64,000 nt of DNA from Lachnoanaerobaculum sanguinis (GCF_033242365.1 NZ_BTHK01000014.1:1-64000), one strand, 5' to 3'. Shown: positions 52,149 to 61,056, numbered from the stretch's first letter. The notes: a model not told the origin generated them from the sequence alone. Program-made: numbers and translations.

Positions 52149-52781
52149 TTACTCTGCCTTTGTAAATGCACCGAGGCAATTATCAATACTCTGTGCATCT
52201 TGTGAATTTACTTCTATTACAGCCACATGGTTGTCCGACTGTAAAAATACTTTTGTACGATAATATGTCACACTTCCCGAAGTAAGCTCCGCATGAAGAG
52301 ACTCTACATCCTCACCCAGAAAGTTTATTGTATAGCTTTCCACTTTAACATTCTCATCACCAAGACCTTTATTTTCCTCTTTTATTGTAGAGATATCTTC
52401 ATCTATGTACGCCTTTACATCGGTACCGTCATCCAAAACTGTAAAATCCACCCTACTACCCGAATCGCCGCTTTGTGCCTCCATCTTTAATGAATAATCA
52501 TTGTGGCTTATACTCATAGCATTAATCTCGTCGGCACTTGTTATCTCCATATTTGCAGCTTTTGCATCAAACTTAACATTAAATACACTATTGGTATACA
52601 CATCCCCGTCAAGCTTACCGTCAAGCTCAGTATTTTTTTTGTCATCCGAAAAAGACATCACCACTATATCCTTATCCGCCTGTGCACTCTCTTTTGCTTT
52701 ATCTTTACGGGCGCAAGCAGTTATATAAAGTACAGACAGCACTGCAACACCCATAATTATAAGCTTAAAATTTTTCTTCAT
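52149..52781 (-). CDS. single-domain lipoprotein of the local family (member 3)
   Basis: A 210-residue lipoprotein; start at ATG 52781 with GGAGG upstream. Lipobox LYITAC, then a 35-residue linker and one family domain beginning DVYTNSVFNVKFDAKAANMEI and ending SIDNCLGAFTKAE. It is the closest relative of member 2 (similar linker-to-domain spacing, VTYYRTKVFLQSDNHVAVIEVN in the same place), so the pair look like a recent tandem duplication. It heads the operon member 3 - member 2 - SseB. Confidence 0.76.
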   Translation of the reverse strand: MKKNFKLIIMGVAVLSVLYITACARKDKAKESAQADKDIVVMSFSDDKKNTELDGKLDGDVYTNSVFNVKFDAKAANMEITSADEINAMSISHNDYSLKMEAQSGDSGSRVDFTVLDDGTDVKAYIDEDISTIKEENKGLGDENVKVESYTINFLGEDVESLHAELTSGSVTYYRTKVFLQSDNHVAVIEVNSQDAQSIDNCLGAFTKAE

Positions 52782-52854
52782 TTTTCCTCCCGAGTACAAA
52801 ATATACTTTTTATTTGAGTATATCACCTATTAAAATAAAAATAAATTGTTCAAC

Positions 52855-52890
52855 CAAAAAAGCACACCTTTTTTATCAAGGTATGCCTTT
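52855..52890 (-). terminator. terminator after lipoprotein gene 4
   Basis: On the minus strand AGGCATACCTT pairs with AAGGTGTGCTT (11 bp with two G-T pairs), loop GATAAAA, then TTTTT. A stem of related sequence (GGGCATACC/GGTGTGCCC) recurs as the groEL terminator at 58916-58950. Confidence 0.82.
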
Positions 52891-52905
52891 TATTATAAAT
52901 AATGT

Positions 52906-53592
52906 TTACTCTGCCTTTGTAAACATATCAAGTCCTTTAGAGCTTTCTTCAGCATTTGTTGTTATTGTCGCAATTGTATATATTCTTCCTCCAACCTCAA
53001 CAAAAGCCTGAGTTGTATACTGAGTTACTCCACCCATAGTTAAATCTGCAACTATAGCAGGTACATCCTTGTCCATTAATTTTGTTGTAGTACTTTCAAT
53101 CTTTAAAGCATCCTTTCCTAAGGACTCATTATTTTTCTTTGTTGTCTCAATATACTCATCCATATAGGTCTTTAAATCTGTACCTTCATCCAATATGCCT
53201 ATCATAGCTATTTTAGTATAATTATTGTTGTAAGCATAAAGTTCCAATTTTCCTTCAGACTGGATTCCCATAGCTTCAAGCTCAGCTTGATCTGCTATTC
53301 TCATATCATTGGCTGTGGCATCAAACTTCAAATTCAAAGCCTTATTTGTATAAACATTATCTGCAGTAACTCCTGCCAAATCCTCTGCAGGGATATTGGC
53401 TTCACTTGAAGCTTCTGCGCTGCTTTCATCTTTCTTTTCTTCAGTAGTCGCTTCTGCGCTTGTTTCTTTACTTTGTGCTTCAGAAACACTTTCACTTCCC
53501 ACTGTTGCTTCAGCCTTTTTGTTACCTCCACATGCAGTTACAGCCAATACCGATGCTATAGCCAATACCGCTAATTTAAAACTTCTTCTCAT
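52906..53592 (-). CDS. single-domain lipoprotein of the local family (member 4)
   Basis: A 228-residue lipoprotein. Lipobox LAVTAC gives Cys21, followed by GGNKK and a 50-residue Ala/Ser/Glu/Lys linker. The domain begins NVYTNKALNLKFDATANDMRI and ends SSKGLDMFTKAE. Compared with members 2 and 3 it has the clearest family core (IKIAMIGILDEGTDLKTYMDEYIE-type strand-helix pattern, VTQYTTQAFVEVGGRIYTIATI). It has its own terminator, and its promoter region contains the 52-bp repeat at 53641-53692, which also precedes member 6. Confidence 0.76.
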   Translation of the reverse strand: MRRSFKLAVLAIASVLAVTACGGNKKAEATVGSESVSEAQSKETSAEATTEEKKDESSAEASSEANIPAEDLAGVTADNVYTNKALNLKFDATANDMRIADQAELEAMGIQSEGKLELYAYNNNYTKIAMIGILDEGTDLKTYMDEYIETTKKNNESLGKDALKIESTTTKLMDKDVPAIVADLTMGGVTQYTTQAFVEVGGRIYTIATITTNAEESSKGLDMFTKAE

Positions 53593-53640
53593 AATGTCCT
53601 CCGTTTTATATAACTTTTTTCGTACTGATTATACAAGACA

Positions 53641-53692
53641 GAACATATAAAAGCTTTAGGATTTGTATTAATTTTTATTTAAGATAATTTAG
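53641..53692. repeat. 52-bp intergenic repeat, copy 1
   Basis: Identical over 52 bases by eye to 57372-57423 (begins GAACATATAAAAGC, ends AGATAATTTAG). This copy is about 50 bases upstream of lipoprotein 4. Such a conserved non-coding copy suggests recent duplication with its promoter. Confidence 0.88.
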
Positions 53693-53704
53693 GTTTAATA
53701 TGAT

Positions 53705-55489
53705 TTATTCGTATTTCTGAAATAAATCAAGTCCTGCCTGTGCCTCTTTTTCATCCTTTCCGCTTGATACTATAATCATCATGTAATCATCCTTTACTAC
53801 AAAGAGATATTTCTGACACTGTTTTGCAACTGTTGTATCCACATAAATATCCAAACATGATAATTCCTTACCGAGAAAATATGCATCCGATTTCTTTACC
53901 TCTGAACTTTTCAGCTGATCTTTAGGGACTTTACTAAGTTGACTTTCCATTATCTCTTTTTGTGCATCCAAATATTCATCCATAGGCATTAACATATCAT
54001 TTTTTGCCAAAGAAACACTTATTCTCTTTGTAGTGTCTGTATTATCAATTAAAAACATATCTATAAATGATTTACCATCTTTAATATGCTTATTTACAGC
54101 ATTTACATCCGATCTTTCTATACCGTCATTACCCATATTTTTTAGTCCTTCATCACTTACAAACTCCAGACCTGTTGTATTGGCATCGAATTTTATATTC
54201 ATCATTTCATTACTGTAGACATTATCATTTATTTTTCCCGGAATAATTCCATCTGTCTGCACATCACCGGAATCTTCACTGTTTTCTGATGTTTTTGTAA
54301 ACATTTCAAAAGCTGACTTAGCACTGTATTTATCCGGACCGTAAGAATTTATTACTCCTATATAATCTCCTGCCTCTATATAGGCGGTATATTGATATTT
54401 ACTATCTTTATCCTTTGTTTCAGTAAATAAACAAGGTACATCCTTTCCGGAAATTTTAACAGTTAATCTTTCTGCCTTAGAATCTTTTTTCAACTGTTTC
54501 TCTAAGTATTTGTCTAGTTGTCCTTTGTTTTCTGATATTGAAACTACCAGCTTTTGTGCATTATCTCTCTCCTTACTGACCACCATATCAATAGCAGATC
54601 CGCCTTTTTTAATATAATATATCCTATCTTCTTCTGAAATAGGGTCCATAATACTTGTTGCTACTTCATCAAAAACATATCCGTTTGCTTTTGCATCAAA
54701 TTTTATATCAAACATCTTGTTTGTATATACATCATTATTTATCTCTCCCTTTGAAAATTCTATCTCCGATTTAGTATCGTTTTTAACGGATTCATCAGAT
54801 TTACTGCTCTTTGCATCACCATCAGTTTCCGTATACTTTTCAAACATTCCCAAATATTTATCAATATCCTCGCTATTATCTCCTCTTACATGAATTTCTA
54901 TAAAGTATTCACCTAACTGTTTATACAATGTAGAATCGGCATATTCTATACCGTCCTCATTTATAACGATATCCACACTAAGCAGCTTTTCTCCCATAAA
55001 ATCTCTTATTGTCTTTTTTACTTTAGGATTTTTAAATCTCTCTTTTTGCTCACCTTCTTGTTTTTTAACCTCTTTATCAATATACTTTTCCAAACCGTTT
55101 TTCATTTCATGGTTTTTATCCTTATATATCATTACCTCTACATAACTACCGGGGTTTTTATTATCAATGGCTTCCATATCACTTATATAATAGCCCTTAT
55201 TAAGTCTGTCATGTACAGCATTCATATCTGACCTTTTTACAACTTTGCCGTCAAGCCTGTTGATAAATTCCTCTTCAACTGATACCTCCATATCATTGGC
55301 ATTTCCGTCAAACTTTAAATTAAGCATTTTGCTTGTGTATACTCCATCAACTACTTCTCCCAAAGAAATATCCTCAGCCTTGAACTCACTGACAGTTTCA
55401 CCTATTTTTTTATCTTCTTTTACTCTACACCCCGAAAAGCAAAGTGATAAAGTAACAGCCAGCATTCCTAATTTAAAAATTCTCTTCAT
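53705..55489 (-). CDS. three-domain lipoprotein of the local family (member 5)
   Basis: A 594-residue lipoprotein; start at ATG 55489 with GGAGGAG upstream. Lipobox CFSGC, lipidated Cys near 21. Three family domains in tandem: (1) from about 50, GVYTSKMLNLKFDGNANDM, ending DKYLGMFEKY; (2) from about 252, DVYTNKMFDIKFDAKANGY, ending SAFEMFTK; (3) from about 410, NVYSNEMMNIKFDANTTGL, ending AGLDLFQKYE. Short Ser/Asp/Lys linkers join them. Domain 1 matches domain 1 of member 6 (GYYISDMEA...IEYADSTLYKQLGEYFIEI versus NYINDMEA...IEYAESILYMKVDDYFIEI). The next gene upstream ends 18 bases before this one starts, so members 6 and 5 are co-transcribed. Confidence 0.78.
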   Translation of the reverse strand: MKRIFKLGMLAVTLSLCFSGCRVKEDKKIGETVSEFKAEDISLGEVVDGVYTSKMLNLKFDGNANDMEVSVEEEFINRLDGKVVKRSDMNAVHDRLNKGYYISDMEAIDNKNPGSYVEVMIYKDKNHEMKNGLEKYIDKEVKKQEGEQKERFKNPKVKKTIRDFMGEKLLSVDIVINEDGIEYADSTLYKQLGEYFIEIHVRGDNSEDIDKYLGMFEKYTETDGDAKSSKSDESVKNDTKSEIEFSKGEINNDVYTNKMFDIKFDAKANGYVFDEVATSIMDPISEEDRIYYIKKGGSAIDMVVSKERDNAQKLVVSISENKGQLDKYLEKQLKKDSKAERLTVKISGKDVPCLFTETKDKDSKYQYTAYIEAGDYIGVINSYGPDKYSAKSAFEMFTKTSENSEDSGDVQTDGIIPGKINDNVYSNEMMNIKFDANTTGLEFVSDEGLKNMGNDGIERSDVNAVNKHIKDGKSFIDMFLIDNTDTTKRISVSLAKNDMLMPMDEYLDAQKEIMESQLSKVPKDQLKSSEVKKSDAYFLGKELSCLDIYVDTTVAKQCQKYLFVVKDDYMMIIVSSGKDEKEAQAGLDLFQKYE

Positions 55490-55507
55490 AGTCTCCTCCA
55501 AATATAT

Positions 55508-57340
55508 TTATTCCTCAATTTTACTGATTGCATCAATCATTTGCTTTGCTGATAACTCATCACCGGCAAATGCAGATATCTCAGCAAAATAATTTCCAAC
55601 TTTTAAATATACAGCTCTTTCATATAAGTCCTGTCCATATATATTTGCGTGTAGACTTATATATGTTCTGGTTTCTCCCAAAAATTCATCCTCACCTTTT
55701 TTTATCTCCGGGTATATACCCTTCATGTGATATTTATCCTTTAAGCCTGCCATTTGCCTGTTTATATAACTGTCTAGGTCCTTTAGTGTATCCTCCTTTT
55801 TTATAATGACGCTTAATATACTTTTATTTTCAATATCTGCACGCATATCCACAAACTTGTCACCATTTTCCAGAAGTTGCGATACCTCATCAATATCCCA
55901 CTTTTTTTCATCGGTACTATAAAATCTATTATTTTCTTCTTCCCTACTTTTTATCTTCATGCCAAGTGATTTTTCATCAAATCTGATTCCGAACATCTTG
56001 TTTATGTAAATACCGTTGTTTATCTCACCGATAGAAAACTCAAAATTATTATCAACTTCCTCCCCATCATTTATACTCTCTGATGAATCTGTTGTTTCAT
56101 CACTATCAATCTCAACTTGTTTATCTAATACTTCAAATAATTTAAATCCGTCTTTTGGTGCCAATGAATATTCTCCCCCTGAAGAAATAATGGTTATATA
56201 TTTTCCTCTTTTTATAAATGCCAACTCTATGGTTGCTGTTCCGTCATAATAAACCTTTTTAAATTCTATACCCGGAACCTCTTCTCCAAATAACTCTATT
56301 GTTTTCTTTTTTGAATCAAAGTCTTTTTTCAGTTTATTAAGTTCTTTTTCAAGGAATGTATTCAAATCATATTCGGATTTATAAACAAATATTGAAATAG
56401 CTAATTTATTATCAGGTGTAGTAGCATGCATATCTACAAAATAATCACCTTTATTTAAAACCTCTTTTACAGACTCTATATCTGCTCTGTCAGAATCATT
56501 ATATCCAAACTTCTTTTTAATTTCCTCATCATTTCTAAACCTTAAATTATTAGCTTTACCGTCAACTTTTAAGTTAAGCATCTTATTTGTATATATACCG
56601 TTTTCAATTTCACCGACGGTGAACTTTACATTTTCATCTAAATCAAAAATATATTTGGGTTCTACATGCTCTTCATAATCCGGAGCTACAAACATACTCA
56701 AAACTTCCTGAATATCCTTGCTGTCTTTGCCCTCAACTTTTATCTCAATAAAATAGTCATCAACTTTCATATATAAAATACTTTCAGCATATTCTATTCT
56801 TTCTCCGTTTAAGCGAATATCTATGCTCTGTACTTCTTTATCTAATAATATTCCGGTTGACAATTTCACTTCAGCATTATCATATTCTCCTTCATATTCT
56901 TTTTTTTGTTTTTGGAGCTCAGCTTCAATATGTTTTTCCATGCCTTTTTCTTCGGTTTCTCTATATATCTTTATGCTGACATATCTGGATGCACCTGACC
57001 TATCCGATGCTTCCATATCATTTATATAATTTCTTTTGTCTTTACCGGCCTTTGTAGAGTCAGTATCCGAGTATACTTCCATACCTTCTATTTCTTTTCT
57101 GCCGAGCACATACATATTATGTATTTTACCGTTAAGTTTTAACTGAAACATTTCATTTATATATACATCTTTACGGACTTCTCCAGTATAATCATCTGAA
57201 TATTCCGTATCTGAGTATTTTAAATCCTGATGTTCTGAATCCAAATTTTCTACATTTTTTAAATTATTTCTACAACCTGAAATCAGTAATATAATTACTG
57301 CAATAAACCATATAATTACTAATTTTAAGGTTCGTTTCAT
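55508..57340 (-). CDS. three-domain lipoprotein of the local family (member 6)
   Basis: A 610-residue lipoprotein; start at ATG 57340 with GAGGTGGAG upstream. Lipobox LLISGC, lipidated Cys near 23. Domains begin at about 58 (DVYINEMFQLKLNGKIHNM), 247 (GIYTNKMLNLKVDGKANNL) and 443 (GIYINKMFGIRFDEKSLGM). Domain 1 resembles domain 1 of member 5; domains 2 and 3 resemble domains 1 and 2 of member 7 (shared FGYNDSDRADIESVKEVL and LKVGNYFAEI segments). The protein therefore looks like a mosaic assembled from its two neighbours' types. Short acidic linkers. Upstream of it lies copy 2 of the 52-bp repeat. Confidence 0.78.
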   Translation of the reverse strand: MKRTLKLVIIWFIAVIILLISGCRNNLKNVENLDSEHQDLKYSDTEYSDDYTGEVRKDVYINEMFQLKLNGKIHNMYVLGRKEIEGMEVYSDTDSTKAGKDKRNYINDMEASDRSGASRYVSIKIYRETEEKGMEKHIEAELQKQKKEYEGEYDNAEVKLSTGILLDKEVQSIDIRLNGERIEYAESILYMKVDDYFIEIKVEGKDSKDIQEVLSMFVAPDYEEHVEPKYIFDLDENVKFTVGEIENGIYTNKMLNLKVDGKANNLRFRNDEEIKKKFGYNDSDRADIESVKEVLNKGDYFVDMHATTPDNKLAISIFVYKSEYDLNTFLEKELNKLKKDFDSKKKTIELFGEEVPGIEFKKVYYDGTATIELAFIKRGKYITIISSGGEYSLAPKDGFKLFEVLDKQVEIDSDETTDSSESINDGEEVDNNFEFSIGEINNGIYINKMFGIRFDEKSLGMKIKSREEENNRFYSTDEKKWDIDEVSQLLENGDKFVDMRADIENKSILSVIIKKEDTLKDLDSYINRQMAGLKDKYHMKGIYPEIKKGEDEFLGETRTYISLHANIYGQDLYERAVYLKVGNYFAEISAFAGDELSAKQMIDAISKIEE

Positions 57341-57371
57341 AGACTCCACCTCATGTGCAAAATACAAACCG

Positions 57372-57423
57372 GAACATATAAAAGCTTTAGGATTTGTATT
57401 AATTTTTATTTAAGATAATTTAG
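57372..57423. repeat. 52-bp intergenic repeat, copy 2
   Basis: Matches 53641-53692 over 52 bases. This copy lies upstream of lipoprotein 6. Next to it the leader segment TCATGTGCAAAATACAAAC (from 57351) is also shared with the leader of lipoprotein 7 (58732 onward). Confidence 0.88.
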
Positions 57424-57434
57424 TTTATTAAATA

Positions 57435-58721
57435 TTATTTTTCAAGTTTTGTAAACATATCTATATATTTACTTGCACCTTCTTCACTGTCCGCATATGA
57501 TGTTATCTCCGCAACATAATTTCCTACTTTAAGAAATACTATTTTTTGATATGCTGTATTTCCATTATCGGTTGCTCTTACAGTTACATAAGGCATAGTT
57601 TCACCTATGAACTCACCACTACCTTTTTGTGTTTCAACCTCCATTCCCATTCTCTCCATACCTTGTTTTATTCCTACTACAGCTCTGTCCGCATAAGTAT
57701 CGGTATCTTTTATATTTTCTTCCTTTTTTATCATTACACTTACAGAACCTTTTTCACTTACGGCATGCATATCCACAAATTTTTTACCCGTATCAAGATA
57801 CTCTATTACTGCTTTAATATCAGATTCATTTTTTCCTGTATCATAGAAGTTTTTATTTGCCTCTTCTTTACTTGCAAATATCATATCATTTGACTTTCCG
57901 TCAAAATTTAATCCAAACATTTTGTTTGTATAAATATCATTTTCTATCTCACCTATTTGTACTTCTACATCTTCACTTGCAGTTTCTGTACTTTCAGCAG
58001 TACTTATTACTTCATTGGAATTGTCCTTTGTTTCCGCATTTTCTAATTCTTCCTGATTATCCAATATTTCAATTGAATCAAAACCTGTCTGTGGAGCGGC
58101 TGCGTAAATTCCACCGGAGATAATCACCATTACATATTCTCCTCTTCTTATAAAGGCAAGTTTTTGATATACTTTTGAATCTTTTCCGTTTATTGTGTAT
58201 CTTATACCTTTAACTTCTTTTCCAAGCACATTTACAGTTGTCTTACTCGCACCTAAACTTGGGTCTAAATCCGATAATTGTTTTTCTAAAAAAGTATCAA
58301 GGTCTGAATCAGACTTAAGGATCATCACTGAAACGGCCCTTTTATTTTTTGGTGTAGTCGCATACATATCTACAAAGGCATCACCCTTATCCAATACCTC
58401 TTTTACCGAATCAATATCAGATCTGTCTGAATCATTGAATCCGAATTGATTTTTGATTGAATCATCATTTTCAAAATTATACTGATTTTCTTTTCCGTTA
58501 ACTTTTATATTGAACATCTTATTTGTATATATGCCGTTCTCTACTTTTCCAACAGAGAATTCTTTATAAGTATCTGAATCTACAACATAATTTGATTCAA
58601 CTTTTTTTGTAGTTTCCACTTTTTGTTCAAAATCTTCACTGTTTTTCTTACCGCAGGCATTCATAGATAACATAGATACAGCCATCAAACCAATAACAGA
58701 AATTTTAAATATTCTCTTCAT
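57435..58721 (-). CDS. two-domain lipoprotein of the local family (member 7)
   Basis: A 428-residue lipoprotein. Lipobox LSMNAC, lipidated Cys23, then a 35-residue linker. Domain 1 begins near residue 60 (GIYTNKMFNIKVNGKENQY) and domain 2 near 262 (DIYTNKMFGLNFDGKSNDM), with a Glu/Asn/Ser/Thr linker between. Both domains share the DSDRSDIDSVKEVLDKG / VDMYATTPKNK or VDMHAVSEKG blocks with member 6. The protein ends EGASKYIDMFTKLEK. GGAGGA precedes the ATG. It is the first gene of the array on the minus strand. The 254 bases upstream to groEL hold AT-rich leader and the groEL terminator only. Confidence 0.78.
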   Translation of the reverse strand: MKRIFKISVIGLMAVSMLSMNACGKKNSEDFEQKVETTKKVESNYVVDSDTYKEFSVGKVENGIYTNKMFNIKVNGKENQYNFENDDSIKNQFGFNDSDRSDIDSVKEVLDKGDAFVDMYATTPKNKRAVSVMILKSDSDLDTFLEKQLSDLDPSLGASKTTVNVLGKEVKGIRYTINGKDSKVYQKLAFIRRGEYVMVIISGGIYAAAPQTGFDSIEILDNQEELENAETKDNSNEVISTAESTETASEDVEVQIGEIENDIYTNKMFGLNFDGKSNDMIFASKEEANKNFYDTGKNESDIKAVIEYLDTGKKFVDMHAVSEKGSVSVMIKKEENIKDTDTYADRAVVGIKQGMERMGMEVETQKGSGEFIGETMPYVTVRATDNGNTAYQKIVFLKVGNYVAEITSYADSEEGASKYIDMFTKLEK

Positions 58722-58915
58722 TTTTCCTCCTCATGTGCAAAATACAAACTCCAACAAAAGTTCTCTATTGCTCAAATACATTTTAATGAAATTATATTCT
58801 TCATTAAGAAAAAAATATATTATGCACAATAACGAAATTATGTCCTTTATTTTATACAATATTACTTTAACAATTTCTAATTACAGCTTATTGCATAATT
58901 TTTAAAACTTTAAAC

Positions 58916-58950
58916 ACAAAAAGGGCACACCCTGTTTCCAAGGTATGCCC
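58916..58950 (-). terminator. terminator of groESL
   Basis: GGGCACACC (58923-58931) and GGTATGCCC (58942-58950), nine pairs including a G-T; on the minus strand TTTTTGTG follows. Confidence 0.82.
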
Positions 58951-58974
58951 TATAAGCTTTATTATAAAGTTTTA

Positions 58975-60594
58975 TTACATCATTCCCATTCCGCCGCCTG
59001 CAGGCATTGCAGGTGCGTCTTCTTTTATATTGGCTACTGCCGACTCTGTTGTAAGAAGTGTAGATGCAACCGAGTTTGCATTCTGAAGTGCAGATCTTGT
59101 AACCTTTGCAGGGTCCAAGATACCTGCCTTAACCATATCAACATACTCTTCTCTGAAAGCATCAAATCCTACACCTTCGCTTGACTCTCTTACCTTGTTT
59201 ACAACAACGCTTCCTTCAAGTCCGGCATTCTCAACTATTCTGAAAAGCGGTGCCTCAAGTGCCTTAAGTATAATCTTTGCACCTGTTCTCTCATCACCTT
59301 CAAGGGTAGCCACAAGCTTCTCAACTTCTTTACTTGCATGGATATAAGCTGAACCGCCTCCTGCAATGATACCTTCCTCAACAGCCGCTCTTGTAGCATT
59401 GAGTGCATCTTCCATACGAAGTTTTGCTTCCTTCATCTCAGTCTCTGTAGCCGCACCGACTCTGATAACCGCTACACCACCTGAAAGCTTAGCAAGTCTT
59501 TCCTGTAATTTCTCTTTATCAAACTCGGATGTAGTTTCTGACAGCTGTGCTTTAATTTGAGCGACTCTGTTGTCAATATCAGCCTTTGAACCCTGTCCGT
59601 CAACGATAACGGTATTCTCTTTTTGAACCTTAACACTCTTTGCACGTCCAAGGCTTGCAAGTGTAGCATCCTTAAGCTCAAGTCCCAGTTCCTCGCTGAT
59701 TACTGTACCGCCTGTAAGAACAGCGATATCCTTTAACATATCTTTTCTTCTGTCACCATATCCCGGAGCCTTTACAGCTACAACATTGAATGTTCCTCTA
59801 AGCTTATTTACTATAAGTGTTGTAAGAGCTTCACCCTCTACATCCTCAGCTATAATAAGAAGCTTCTGTCCTGATTTAACAAGCTCCTCAAGTACAGGTA
59901 AGATATCCTGAATATTTGAAATCTTCTTATCTGTAATAAGTATATACGGATCATCAAGATTTGCTTCCATCTTCTCCATATCTGTACACATATATGCAGA
60001 AACATAACCTCTGTCAAACTGCATACCCTCTACCAAGTCAAGCTCTGTCTTCATAGTCTTTGACTCTTCAATAGTGATAACACCCTCGTTTGTTACCTTC
60101 TCCATAGCATCTGCTACAAGGCTTCCAACCTCATCATCACTTGCAGATATAGCTGCAACTCTTGCAATCTGGTCTTTTCCCTTTATAGGCTCACTCATCT
60201 TTGCAATAGCCTCTACTGCTGCATCTGTAGCCTTCTTCATTCCCTTACGTAAAATTATAGGATTTGCACCTGCCGCAAGGTTTTTCATTCCCTCATTTAT
60301 CATTGCCTGTGCAAGAACTGTAGCTGTTGTTGTACCATCACCTGCCACATCATTTGTCTTTGTAGCAACTTCCTTTACAAGCTGCGCACCCATGTTCTCA
60401 AACGCATCTTCAAGCTCAACTTCCTTTGCAATAGTAACACCGTCATTTGTGATAAGTGGTGTACCGAATGACTTATCAAGTACAACATTTCTTCCCTTAG
60501 GTCCCAATGTAACTCTTACTGTATCAGCCAGCTTGTTTACACCGGCTTCCAATGCTTTTCTGGCTTCAACGCCATATTTAATATCCTTAGCCAT
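58975..60594 (-). CDS. groEL: chaperonin GroEL (Hsp60)
   Basis: A 539-residue chaperonin subunit forming the double heptamer ring that folds proteins with ATP. Conserved signatures: LGPKGRNVVLDKSFG near 31, the ATP-binding DGTTTATVLAQ near 87, AAVEEGIIAGGGSAYIH near 405 and the Gly/Met-rich C-terminus GGGMGMM. Full length for the family. It follows groES by 30 bases and both are under the CIRCE operator at 60967. Confidence 0.98.
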   Translation of the reverse strand: MAKDIKYGVEARKALEAGVNKLADTVRVTLGPKGRNVVLDKSFGTPLITNDGVTIAKEVELEDAFENMGAQLVKEVATKTNDVAGDGTTTATVLAQAMINEGMKNLAAGANPIILRKGMKKATDAAVEAIAKMSEPIKGKDQIARVAAISASDDEVGSLVADAMEKVTNEGVITIEESKTMKTELDLVEGMQFDRGYVSAYMCTDMEKMEANLDDPYILITDKKISNIQDILPVLEELVKSGQKLLIIAEDVEGEALTTLIVNKLRGTFNVVAVKAPGYGDRRKDMLKDIAVLTGGTVISEELGLELKDATLASLGRAKSVKVQKENTVIVDGQGSKADIDNRVAQIKAQLSETTSEFDKEKLQERLAKLSGGVAVIRVGAATETEMKEAKLRMEDALNATRAAVEEGIIAGGGSAYIHASKEVEKLVATLEGDERTGAKIILKALEAPLFRIVENAGLEGSVVVNKVRESSEGVGFDAFREEYVDMVKAGILDPAKVTRSALQNANSVASTLLTTESAVANIKEDAPAMPAGGGMGMM

Positions 60595-60624
60595 ATTTAC
60601 CTCCGTCTAAACTATATAAAATTA

Positions 60625-60909
60625 TTATTCAATTACTGCCAAAATATCATTCTGCTTTACAACGATATATTCTTCCTTGTCAAGCTCCACCTCTGTACCT
60701 GCATACTTGGAATAAATAACCTTGTCGCCAACCTTGACCTGCATCTTTATTTCTTTTCCGTCTACAACTCCTCCCGGACCTACTGCAACAACCTCTGCCT
60801 GTGAAGGCTTCTCCTTTGCCTGTCCCGGAAGTACAATACCTGATGCTGTTGTCTCTTCAGCAACCAATTGCTTTAAAACTACTCTATCGAATAAAGGTAC
60901 TAACTTCAT
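60625..60909 (-). CDS. groES: co-chaperonin GroES (Hsp10)
   Basis: A 94-residue co-chaperonin that caps the GroEL ring. It begins MKLVPLFDRVVLK, carries the mobile loop around EETTASGIVLPGQAKEKP (about 17-34) and the roof VGPGGVVDGK, and ends with YIVVKQNDILAVIE, all standard. AGGAGG lies upstream. First gene of the groESL operon under the CIRCE operator. Confidence 0.97.
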   Translation of the reverse strand: MKLVPLFDRVVLKQLVAEETTASGIVLPGQAKEKPSQAEVVAVGPGGVVDGKEIKMQVKVGDKVIYSKYAGTEVELDKEEYIVVKQNDILAVIE

Positions 60910-60950
60910 TTTGTATTCCTCCTAAATGTTTATAAACTTAACTATGAAGT

Positions 60951-60979
60951 TTTATACCACTTTTTATTAGCAGTGTCAA
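60951..60979 (-). promoter_or_regulatory. groESL promoter
   Basis: On the minus strand TTGACA (60974-60979), 17-base spacer, TATAAA (60951-60956). The -35 lies within the central spacer and left arm of the CIRCE element. Confidence 0.85.
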
Positions 60980-60993
60980 GGTTTGAGTGCTAA
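60967..60993. promoter_or_regulatory. CIRCE operator (HrcA site)
   Basis: TTAGCAGTG-N9-GAGTGCTAA. The right arm matches the CIRCE consensus perfectly; the left arm differs from TTAGCACTC at two of nine positions. The mismatched left-arm bases overlap the -35 element TTGACA read on the other strand, which may explain the departure. Confidence 0.88.
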
Positions 60994-61007
60994 TATTCTT
61001 AATAAAT

Positions 61008-61046
61008 TAAAAATCAGCCTCAACTTTAACAGTTTATGGCTGATTT
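61008..61046 (-). terminator. terminator of the NSS transporter gene
   Basis: AAATCAGCC (61011-61019) and GGCTGATTT (61038-61046), 9-bp stem; on the minus strand TTTTTAATT follows, just after the stop at 61057. Confidence 0.85.
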
Positions 61047-61056
61047 CTTTTATTTC

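Noticed and set aside
60074..60610. A 178-codon open frame opposite groEL.
   Set aside because: It is the antisense shadow of a strongly conserved gene; its composition mirrors the GroEL codons and it lacks a ribosome-binding site.
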